Source: Euryarchaeota archaeon UBA105 (GTDB lineage: Archaea; Thermoplasmatota; Poseidoniia; Poseidoniales; Thalassarchaeaceae). Taken from it: 11,155 nt of DNA. A program made the position numbers and the translations under genes. The stretch lies in the NCBI GenBank assembly GCA_002496905.1, contig DALV01000033.1, positions 1-11,155 on the forward strand, given 5' to 3'. Positions 6,232 through 11,155 of the stretch are shown here, piece after piece (the first letter of the stretch is position 1; each line of letters begins with the position of its first letter). Under the pieces are notes generated by a model. That model saw nothing but the letters and a program-made list of their open reading frames with translations, had not been told where the DNA came from and made no database searches.

Positions 6232-6574
6232 TTTCTTCACCAGCTAGTTGTCGCTCATAATCCAAAGCAGCCTGTTGTGCGATTACAGTCATATCGGTTG
6301 CAGTAGCACCTTCCATTCCACGTCGGGTTACCCTTGCATTAGCATCTGTTGCACGAGTGAAAGGTTCCCAGACTCCGCCAGAAAACTTGTGCCCACACTT
6401 CTTGCACTCCCAGATTCCTGCGACTTGCCGGCTGACCTTTTGATAATGACAAACTGGACAGGTGTAATTTTTCGACTTCTTCTTAAGAGCAGCACCGGCT
6501 CTTCTACGAACACTTACACCGTATCTTGAGCCATACTTAGCGGTAGCACCGGCCTTCTGTGTTCTCTTTGCCAT
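6209..6574 (-). CDS. rpl37ae: 50S ribosomal protein L37Ae (eL43) with C-terminal acidic extension
   Basis: Zinc-binding large-subunit protein shared by archaea and eukaryotes. From ATG 6574 it has 121 residues: a basic N-terminus with KYGSRYGVSVRRR (13-25), then a four-cysteine zinc ribbon with C39, C42, C57 and C60 (CPVC and CKKC), then GHKFSGGVWEPFTRAT, the typical family end of the ribbon. Homologues usually stop at about 75-95 residues. Here about 35 extra residues follow, ending in an acidic GEESVSDEEE. A GTG at 6583 is in frame, but GGTGAGTG just before ATG 6574 is the ribosome-binding site. One base separates the start from the rrp42 stop. The extension overlaps pcc1 DNA and carries the pcc1 ribosome-binding site. 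rpoP, often adjacent in other archaea, is absent. Confidence 0.95.
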   Translation of the reverse strand: MAKRTQKAGATAKYGSRYGVSVRRRAGAALKKKSKNYTCPVCHYQKVSRQVAGIWECKKCGHKFSGGVWEPFTRATDANARVTRRGMEGATATDMTVIAQQAALDYERQLAGEESVSDEEE

Positions 6575-6575
6575 T

Positions 6576-7367
6576 TCACTCACCTTCCAATGCGTTGTTT
6601 ACCATATCTCTGAGTTCGGCGCACCTTGAACGAGCCTGTTCGTTGATCTCGGCGAATTCGGCGGCCGTGAAGATTCCCTTTAGACCCTTCTGCAATGAAT
6701 GAACATGATCATCATCACCAAGGGTGATGTGGATTCTTTCATCCCCACCTAATTCTTCCCTTTTATCCGCATCATAAACAAAGCGACCACCGACCTTGTG
6801 ATAGGAACACATAATCGGCGTCTTTGATACATCAAGAGGCATATCTTCTCCAACCTCAAATCTCTCTGCTGGAACGGTAGCATTTCTTAGTGCAGCAATT
6901 GCTGCTAGTCCAAAGGCATCGAACAGGTTACCGTCATCGGATACGGCAAACACGTCGAGAATTACCTGCCAGGCTTTTTCTCCTGGAATGATACACAAAT
7001 CCTCTGTGTTTATGCAACCAGATTCACGAATTCCTCTATCAACTACTCGACCTAATTCAATAGACTCGGCACTTGGTGGGCCTGCTTCCCAATTGCGTCC
7101 TGCAACGGGCCTTACCTCTGCACTACACATCAGTCCGCCTTCATTAGGTCGGTCTGGATATGGGGTCATAATCTGGAACTTAACGCCCGCCAAGACGATA
7201 GTATCTCCCATCCTGACCCTAGCTGATCCTTCTGCACGAGGTAGACAATTGACCTCAAGCTCGACATCGCGGCCTTGGAATTGTCCACGGTCGTCGTGTC
7301 TCTTGTCTTCAGCAGCTAATTCTGCTAGGTGAGCACGAAGTAGATTAGGGACTAGTGGTATACTCAT
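6576..7367 (-). CDS. rrp42: Exosome complex component Rrp42 (non-catalytic RNase PH-like subunit)
   Basis: Rrp42 pairs with Rrp41 to form the hexameric ring of the archaeal exosome; it does not catalyse phosphorolysis but shapes the active site and RNA path. The 263 residues (normal) read as an RNase PH-fold protein: LEVNCLPRAEGSARVRMGDT (37-56), PNEGGLMCSAEVRP (74-87), ELGRVVDRGIRESGCI (104-119), PGEKAWQVILDVFAVSDDGN (128-147) and DAFGLAAIAALRNATVP (150-166). The last two blocks are typical of Rrp42 as opposed to Rrp41, and the Rrp41-type EEDNYG acidic motif is missing. Start: GTG 7370 is in frame, but ATG 7367 sits behind GAGGTGATG and overlaps the rrp41 stop by one base (TGATG), giving tight coupling and probably matched subunit amounts. 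Confidence 0.97.
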   Translation of the reverse strand: MSIPLVPNLLRAHLAELAAEDKRHDDRGQFQGRDVELEVNCLPRAEGSARVRMGDTIVLAGVKFQIMTPYPDRPNEGGLMCSAEVRPVAGRNWEAGPPSAESIELGRVVDRGIRESGCINTEDLCIIPGEKAWQVILDVFAVSDDGNLFDAFGLAAIAALRNATVPAERFEVGEDMPLDVSKTPIMCSYHKVGGRFVYDADKREELGGDERIHITLGDDDHVHSLQKGLKGIFTAAEFAEINEQARSRCAELRDMVNNALEGE

Positions 7368-8083
7368 CACTCATCACCTCCCTTTAGGGCGCGAACCATT
7401 TCTTTGTGAATTACTTCTGCTGCTTCCATATTGTAATCCCAAGCCTGTTGGAATTGCTCCGGAGATAAGTCTCCATCCATTTGCAGGAAAACTAATTCTC
7501 CGGTATTTGGTAGAATACCCATTGGTAGATCTGCTTCACCATAGTTATCTTCTTCCTTATTTAGGTCACAAACTACGATGTCATGCACCTTACCACTTGC
7601 AACCGACACTACCATGTCTGTCATTGGTATACCTGCATGTGCAAGAGCGACTGATGCTGCAGTAATTCCTGCACACCTTGTTCCTGCTTCGGCACAAATA
7701 ATTTCGATTTCAACTCGAATCTTGCTTCGAGGGTACAATTCTGTTAGCACTACACTTTCCAGTGCTTCAGCTGTTACTTTGGAAATTTCTCTGCTGCGTC
7801 GGTTGAATCCAGGACGGATCCTGTCGGTTGTTGAGAATGGTGCCATATTGTATCTAACGTCCAATACAGCTCGATCTTGTCGCTGAATCTTCCTCGGGTG
7901 TGCCTCCATAGGCCCATAAACGGCTGCGATACAGTCATTCAGCCCCCACCGGATTCTAGCGGAGCCATCGGCTACCGGAACTACTCCAGTTTCAATTGAC
8001 ACTGGCCTAACCTCATCTTTGGTTCGACCATCAAGTCTCATTCCGTTTTCATCAATACACTGTACATCTCCATAGCCGCCCAT
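7367..8083 (-). CDS. rrp41: Exosome complex component Rrp41 (catalytic RNase PH-like subunit)
   Basis: Catalytic subunit of the archaeal exosome; it degrades RNA 3' to 5' with phosphate, or adds heteropolymeric tails in reverse. It has 238 residues. Key blocks are RLDGRTKDEVRPVSIETGVV (16-35), GSARIRWGLNDCIAAVYGPM (40-59), PGFNRRSREISK (91-102), AEAGTRCAGITAASVALAHA (131-150) and CDLNKEEDNYGEADLPMG (172-189). R95, R136 and D179 align at a constant offset of three with the catalytic R98, R139 and D182 I recall for Sulfolobus Rrp41, so the enzyme looks active. ATG 8083 overlaps the rrp4 stop by one base. Its ribosome-binding site GGAGGTGAT is encoded by the last codons of rrp4. Rrp42 follows with the same TGATG overlap. 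Confidence 0.97.
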   Translation of the reverse strand: MGGYGDVQCIDENGMRLDGRTKDEVRPVSIETGVVPVADGSARIRWGLNDCIAAVYGPMEAHPRKIQRQDRAVLDVRYNMAPFSTTDRIRPGFNRRSREISKVTAEALESVVLTELYPRSKIRVEIEIICAEAGTRCAGITAASVALAHAGIPMTDMVVSVASGKVHDIVVCDLNKEEDNYGEADLPMGILPNTGELVFLQMDGDLSPEQFQQAWDYNMEAAEVIHKEMVRALKGGDE

Positions 8084-8760
8084 CAGACATCACCTCCAAA
8101 ATCATCTATTTTAGCTTCAGTTAACAAAGCGTTGAGTCTATCTCTAGCGTTGATGATTCCAGCAAGGTCACCATCCAACCAAACTCGGCCGTTGTCTCCA
8201 GCGACGACTCTACACTCTGTATCTTCTTTGAGTTGGCGTAGATTATTACCTCCTCGGCCAATAAGTCTACCAAGTAAGTGTGGATCTATTTCTTCAACGC
8301 TTCCAGAGCGAATTGCACGCAGACCCATACCTTTCATTGTCACAACGCTAGAATGATTTTCTTCTACTTCTTGAACTCGACAGAGGATTGCATCTCCGAT
8401 ATCGAGTACCTTTCTGATTCCACCAAATTCTGCCTTAGATGGACCAAGACTCATTGGTAAAATGGCATTGAATGGCCCACCTATGTCGACGAACCAGATA
8501 TTACTGGTGCATCCCTCGATGTAGCCTACCACGAGGTCACTTGGCCGCGGTACATACGCAGTACGTCGCGGCTCGATCGAGACAGTTCCGCCTCGATTGT
8601 TCATTCTTCCTTGCTTCAAAGCACGTAGCCGACCGTTTATGGCAAGAACACCATGTCCGGCTTCGTACTCCCCAGAATCGCCTAGGTCGTCCCCAGGGGC
8701 GACAAGCAGGGGTGCTTGTCGGGATCTGCGCGGTCCGTCCGCGCCGTTGTCTCCACTCAT
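8083..8760 (-). CDS. rrp4: Exosome complex RNA-binding cap protein Rrp4
   Basis: Rrp4 caps the Rrp41-Rrp42 ring and guides substrates, favouring poly(A)-rich RNA. Domains, numbered from ATG 8760 (225 residues): an N-terminal beta domain with LLVAPGDDLGDSGEYEAGHG (18-37); an S1 domain at about 72-147 (DLVVGYIEG, WFVDIGGPFNAILPMS, IGDAILCRVQEV); and a KH domain at about 157-214 with GRLIGRGGNNLRQLKE, containing the IGRGG loop. An in-frame ATG at 8793 would add 11 unconserved residues. I prefer 8760 because a TATA-like box at 8797-8805 would place the transcript start between the two ATGs, but the longer form is possible by readthrough from SBDS. Its final FGGDV codons carry the rrp41 ribosome-binding site. 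It is not Csl4, which lacks KH. Confidence 0.95.
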   Translation of the reverse strand: MSGDNGADGPRRSRQAPLLVAPGDDLGDSGEYEAGHGVLAINGRLRALKQGRMNNRGGTVSIEPRRTAYVPRPSDLVVGYIEGCTSNIWFVDIGGPFNAILPMSLGPSKAEFGGIRKVLDIGDAILCRVQEVEENHSSVVTMKGMGLRAIRSGSVEEIDPHLLGRLIGRGGNNLRQLKEDTECRVVAGDNGRVWLDGDLAGIINARDRLNALLTEAKIDDFGGDV

Positions 8761-8796
8761 GTTATCGAGCCGCGCGACCGACCCACCCTTCATAAC

Positions 8797-8805
8797 CGTA
8801 TATGC
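8797..8805 (-). promoter_or_regulatory. Possible TATA box of an internal rrp4 promoter
   Basis: The minus strand reads GCATATACG in the 43-nt or longer gap between SBDS and rrp4. A start site about 25 nt downstream, near 8775, would leave a leader of about 14 nt before ATG 8760. The match to the consensus is moderate, and transcription from psmA/SBDS may simply read through. Confidence 0.35.
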
Positions 8806-8806
8806 T

Positions 8807-8821
8807 CACACCTACGGTGTG
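8807..8821. repeat. 15-bp inverted repeat CACACC-TAC-GGTGTG between SBDS and rrp4
   Basis: Perfect 6-bp arms surround a 3-bp centre, one base upstream of the candidate rrp4 TATA box. No T-run follows in the direction of transcription, so it does not look like a terminator of SBDS. It shares arm length, spacing and the CACC-N3-GGTG core with the dyad at 1053-1067, suggesting a common operator. That role is inference. Confidence 0.4.
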
Positions 8822-8836
8822 TAGAAAGTTGACTCC

Positions 8837-9526
8837 TTAGTCTAATTCTTTCACATCTAATCCAGAGGAACGTTTTGAAACCCGGCTAATTAGATCTGAT
8901 TTCATCCCGCCGGGGCATTCTACCACACAAGCCCAAGAGCCATCTGAAAGCCATTCTTCACGTTGTATAGAATCTCTGAGTAATTGGTGTACTCCTCCGT
9001 AGTCCTTTCCTTGAATTCGAAAAGCCAGCCTTACAGTAATGAATTGCAGAGGGATTAATGATCGAATTGCATCTACTGCGTCCTGTACCTGACGTTCAAC
9101 TGAAAGGAAAGGATCGACGCTAAACCTAGCCTCTGATAATGCATTTTCTATCCTAGTAGGCGGATGAGGACCACGTGTTTTCGGGTCGGTAGCAGTGGTC
9201 GCTATTGCATTGATAATTTGTTTCCGTTTGTCCTCTACCATTTGCTTTCTTTGAACGGTAGTCAGTTGTATGCTTCCTTCGCCTAGTATTTTCTTTACAC
9301 AAGTGTGTAAATCCGTGCTACCAAAAATATTCTCCAAAGAATCAGCCGTAGGCCTATCTCCCGCCTTAACATCTGCCCATATTTCACTAGTAGCCAACAT
9401 GTCCTCCATTTCAACCGAATCATTGTCCTCTTTCCACTGAGTTACCAGTTCCGGGTCAACAAGGATTTCATATCTATTCCCGCCTTTTTCGAGGCGGGCA
9501 ATGACTGCGTCATCAAGACTTACCAT
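8837..9526 (-). CDS. sbds: Ribosome maturation protein SBDS (Sdo1 family)
   Basis: Archaeal orthologue of the Shwachman-Bodian-Diamond protein, which in eukaryotes works with the EF-2-like GTPase EFL1 to release anti-association factor eIF6/Tif6 from the large subunit. Its 229 residues match the family length. The FYSH domain covers about 1-95 (VIARLEKGGNRYEILVDPEL, then SLENIFGS). The central helical domain, about 96-165, contains the signature DPKTRGPHPPTRIENALSEA (114-133) and RFSVDPF. A C-terminal ferredoxin-like domain, about 165-229, includes VRLAFRIQGKDYGG. ATG 9526 has no clear ribosome-binding site; the 51-nt gap after psmA contains AATATTAT, which could be a promoter giving a short leader. 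SBDS next to psmA and rrp4 is the standard archaeal order. Confidence 0.96.
   Translation of the reverse strand: MVSLDDAVIARLEKGGNRYEILVDPELVTQWKEDNDSVEMEDMLATSEIWADVKAGDRPTADSLENIFGSTDLHTCVKKILGEGSIQLTTVQRKQMVEDKRKQIINAIATTATDPKTRGPHPPTRIENALSEARFSVDPFLSVERQVQDAVDAIRSLIPLQFITVRLAFRIQGKDYGGVHQLLRDSIQREEWLSDGSWACVVECPGGMKSDLISRVSKRSSGLDVKELD
9479..9498 (-). other. GC-rich hairpin in the SBDS 5' coding region
   Basis: CCCGCCT (9479-9485) pairs perfectly with AGGCGGG (9492-9498) across a 6-base loop, at about codons 10-16 of SBDS. It lies some 28 bases after the start codon, where stable structure often lowers translation. It may simply reflect the codons for RLEKGG, a conserved stretch. Confidence 0.35.
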
Positions 9527-9530
9527 GAAC

Positions 9531-9543
9531 GGCGAGCCTCGCC
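9531..9543. repeat. 13-bp palindrome GGCGAG-C-CTCGCC just before SBDS
   Basis: Two 6-bp arms around a single base end 4 bases before the SBDS ATG, where a ribosome-binding site would be expected. As RNA it could fold only with fewer pairs (GGC/GCC). As DNA it is a compact dyad. A role in SBDS regulation is a guess. Confidence 0.3.
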
Positions 9544-9561
9544 TAAGCCCTTAGAGCAATC

Positions 9562-9575
9562 GGGATAATATTCCC
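9562..9575 (-). promoter_or_regulatory. Possible TATA-like element for SBDS inside a small dyad
   Basis: The minus strand reads GGGAATATTATCCC between psmA and SBDS, an AT-rich core flanked by GGGA/TCCC arms. A start site about 25 nt on, near 9542, would give SBDS a leader of about 15 nt. SBDS has no obvious ribosome-binding site, which would fit a short or leaderless transcript. The match is weak. Confidence 0.25.
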
Positions 9576-9577
9576 AA

Positions 9578-10288
9578 TCAACTTAGCTTACCAAGATGGG
9601 CTAATGTGTCTTCTTTGCTCATCTTTGCATAACCATTACCATCTACGATTGCTATCTCGACTGCGTCGTGATTCAGATCTTCATCAATCGACTCCCTGAG
9701 CGCTTCAAGCCCCATCTTGATAGCGGCATTTTGAGTCATATTTACCTTCCAGTTAGCCTCAAAATGGTCGATTACAGTAGACCTTCCTCGGCCTATTGCG
9801 CCAGCGTGGTATGATTGGTATGCTCCAGATGGATCAGTTTCAAACAGATGGACTCCATCAGAGTCTACTCCAGCGATTAGTAGAGCGGTTCCAAATGGTC
9901 TAGCTCCACCGTATTGAGTGAACGATTGCATGTAATCACACATTTTCTTGACCAATGTAGTAACCGGAATTGCATCCCCGTAGGTCATTCGATTTACTTG
10001 ACATTGCACACGAGCCCTATCGACTAATTGGCGGGCGTCTGCAACTAGCCCAGATGTGGTGAATCCTACGTGGTCATCGATTTGATACATTTTTTCAATA
10101 GAATCGATGATTACCAACTTGCTGGAGATTCTTTTATCGACAATTAAAACAACTCCATCTCGGAACTTTAGGCCAACTGTAGTTGTTCCTCTTTTTACAG
10201 ATTCACGAGCGTACTCCACTTGATACAATCGTCCATCAGGTGAGAAGGTAGATACTCCATGGTCATATCCTCGTCCGCTCGGCTGCAT
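9578..10288 (-). CDS. psmA: 20S proteasome alpha subunit
   Basis: Structural subunit of the outer heptameric rings of the archaeal 20S proteasome. It gates substrate entry and docks the PAN or Cdc48-type ATPase; proteolysis is by the beta subunit, encoded elsewhere. The 236 residues include the alpha signature at 8-36 (YDHGVSTFSPDGRLYQVEYA then RESVKRG). The N-terminal gate residues MQPSGRGYD match archaeal alpha subunits. K66 in SIEKM corresponds to the pocket lysine that contacts HbYX C-termini of the ATPase in Thermoplasma. Other family blocks are TSGLVADARQLVDRAR (78-93) and TQYGGARPFGTALLIAGVDS (124-143). No N-terminal Thr or propeptide is present, so it is not a beta subunit. It is the first gene of the minus-strand superoperon; a weak TATA-like CTTATCAA (10318-10325) lies about 30 nt upstream of the ATG. 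Confidence 0.98.
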   Translation of the reverse strand: MQPSGRGYDHGVSTFSPDGRLYQVEYARESVKRGTTTVGLKFRDGVVLIVDKRISSKLVIIDSIEKMYQIDDHVGFTTSGLVADARQLVDRARVQCQVNRMTYGDAIPVTTLVKKMCDYMQSFTQYGGARPFGTALLIAGVDSDGVHLFETDPSGAYQSYHAGAIGRGRSTVIDHFEANWKVNMTQNAAIKMGLEALRESIDEDLNHDAVEIAIVDGNGYAKMSKEDTLAHLGKLS

Positions 10289-10317
10289 AACTATCGAGCC
10301 AAGTCCTAAGCCGGTCT

Positions 10318-10325
10318 CTTATCAA
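10318..10325 (-). promoter_or_regulatory. Weak TATA-like element upstream of psmA
   Basis: The minus strand reads TTGATAAG centred about 33 nt upstream of the psmA ATG, which would give a transcript with a very short leader. No ribosome-binding site is evident before the ATG, consistent with near-leaderless translation. The consensus match is poor, so this is only the best-placed candidate in the divergent 130-nt gap. Confidence 0.3.
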
Positions 10326-10345
10326 CCTTGACCGGTGCCTTGTCT

Positions 10346-10365
10346 CATGATTGCTGAAAATCATG
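10346..10365. repeat. 7-bp inverted repeat in the psmA/dph6 divergent gap
   Basis: CATGATT (10346-10352) and AATCATG (10359-10365) are exact reverse complements with a 6-base spacer. They sit between the two divergent genes and just before an AT-rich stretch (ACATAAAC, 10368-10375) that could be the dph6 TATA box. Operator or chance. Confidence 0.3.
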
Positions 10366-10418
10366 TAACATAAACTGACCAAAATTTGTGATGGGTGAAT
10401 AGTCTAATTGATGGATAT

Positions 10419-11155
10419 ATGCGATATCCGAAGAACGTGCGTGTAGCAGTTCTGTCTTCAGGTGGTAAGGATTCCACCTATGCCTGCTGGTGGGCAATCA
10501 TGCAAGGCTGGCAGGTCGAAGCTATGGTCACTGTTCACATAACCAGTGATGACTCGATGATGTTTCAACTACCAAATACCTCCCTCGCAGGCCTTCAAGC
10601 CCATTCGATTGGAATCTCATGGTTGCCTATCTTATCTGATGGAACAGAAAACGATGAAATCGAAGACCTGGGATATGGCATCAGAGGGAAAACTGATGTA
10701 AAAGTGGCTTTTGACAAGGTAAAACACGATACAGCATCGATAAATTTCCCTTCGGATTTAGTACTCCAAACTGAAGACCTAGAAATTGATGCATTAGTAG
10801 TCGGAGCACTCCGTTCAGATTATCAAAAAACTCGTATTGAGCGTATGTGTGAAAAATTAGGATTGATCTCATACTGTCCACTATGGCACCATGACCCCGA
10901 GGAACATATGCATTCACTAATTGAGCATGGATTTGATGTTAGAATAGTTTCAGTATCTACTGATGGTCTAGGAGAGGAATGGCTAGGTAAGAAAATCACA
11001 CAACAATCACTAGAAGAACTCACTAGAATTTCTAATAAATTTAGGTTCAACTTAGATGGAGAGGGAGGGGAGTTTGAGACAATCGTTGTTGATGCCCCAC
11101 ATATGAGCGAAAGAATCGCTGTTTCAGGGCATTCTAACTGGAAAGGAAATAGAGG
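10419..11155 (+). CDS. dph6: Diphthine--ammonia ligase Dph6, 3' end cut by window edge
   Basis: ATP-dependent amidase for the last step of diphthamide synthesis on EF-2 histidine. The frame from ATG 10419 stays open to the right edge (245 full codons). Motifs: PP-loop SSGGKDSTYACWW (13-25); SMMFQLPN (46-53); VVGALRSDYQKTRIERMCEK (127-146) followed by LGLISYCPLW (147-156); and the C-terminal signature GEGGEFETIVVDAP (214-227). These define the ATP_bind_4 (DUF71) family and separate it from other PP-loop enzymes. Known archaeal forms are about 220-230 residues; this one is already longer, mainly through extra sequence at about 85-118. A GTG at 10395 would add 8 residues, but ATG fits the family start. 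It is transcribed divergently from psmA and is functionally tied to EF-2, commonly encoded beyond rpsG. Confidence 0.93.
   Translation, partial: MRYPKNVRVAVLSSGGKDSTYACWWAIMQGWQVEAMVTVHITSDDSMMFQLPNTSLAGLQAHSIGISWLPILSDGTENDEIEDLGYGIRGKTDVKVAFDKVKHDTASINFPSDLVLQTEDLEIDALVVGALRSDYQKTRIERMCEKLGLISYCPLWHHDPEEHMHSLIEHGFDVRIVSVSTDGLGEEWLGKKITQQSLEELTRISNKFRFNLDGEGGEFETIVVDAPHMSERIAVSGHSNWKGNR

Noticed and set aside
8472..8795. Plus-strand frame of 107 codons opposite rrp4
   Set aside because: It is antisense to conserved S1-domain coding sequence and its product is Arg/Cys-rich low-complexity, typical of a shadow frame.
8807..8821. Terminator of SBDS formed by CACACC-TAC-GGTGTG
   Set aside because: The loop is only three bases, no T-run follows on the minus strand, and the next gene lies immediately downstream.
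1..11155. CRISPR array, tRNA, rRNA, insertion sequence or defence genes
   Set aside because: No spaced direct repeats, cloverleaf-like segments, transposase motifs or nuclease/helicase defence genes were seen. The DHH and Nudix genes sit in housekeeping context.

Overview
The window is archaeal. It carries archaeal or eukaryote-type ribosomal proteins (uS7, uS12, eL43/L37Ae), the exosome subunits Rrp4, Rrp41 and Rrp42, SBDS, a KEOPS Pcc1-like subunit, prefoldin beta, the proteasome alpha subunit and the diphthamide enzyme Dph6. Genes are packed with 1-13 nt gaps or short overlaps, and GGTGA/GGAGG ribosome-binding sites are common. The proteasome alpha N-terminus resembles Thermoplasma. Together with the modest GC content this suggests an uncultured Thermoplasmatota lineage, most likely marine Poseidoniia (Marine Group II). 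That placement is inferred from gene content and remembered sequences, not from a search.

Layout: (1) 1-994, minus strand: rpsL followed by rpsG, which is cut by the left edge, with a TATA-like promoter at about 1033-1041. (2) 1125-3780, plus strand: a tight three-gene operon of a UbiD-family decarboxylase, a TPR protein and a Nudix hydrolase. Its last gene overlaps the next minus-strand gene tail to tail by 37 bp. (3) 3744-10288, minus strand, transcribed right to left: psmA, SBDS, rrp4, rrp41, rrp42, rpl37ae, pcc1, prefoldin beta, a DHH/DHHA1 phosphoesterase and an unrecognised alpha-helical protein. Most of this is the archaeal exosome-proteasome superoperon predicted by comparative genomics. 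(4) 10419 to the right edge, plus strand: dph6, divergent from psmA and truncated by the window.

Biology: the minus-strand operon joins RNA decay and processing (exosome cap and hexamer), ribosome maturation (SBDS, L37Ae), tRNA t6A modification (Pcc1), chaperoning (prefoldin) and protein degradation (proteasome). Dph6 acts on EF-2, which is also the factor that works with SBDS on the large subunit. The UbiD protein is short for the family and could be the archaeal anhydromevalonate-phosphate decarboxylase of isoprenoid synthesis, but this is unproven.

Least explained: the two helical, TPR-like proteins flanking the convergent junction; a pair of look-alike 15-bp inverted repeats (CACC-N3-GGTG core) next to the rpsL and rrp4 promoters; a 9-bp stem-loop before ubiD; an acidic tail on L37Ae; the absence of rpoP next to rpl37ae; and an apparent insertion in Dph6. 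I saw no mobile element, CRISPR array, tRNA or rRNA. No gene-free stretch exceeds about 130 bases.
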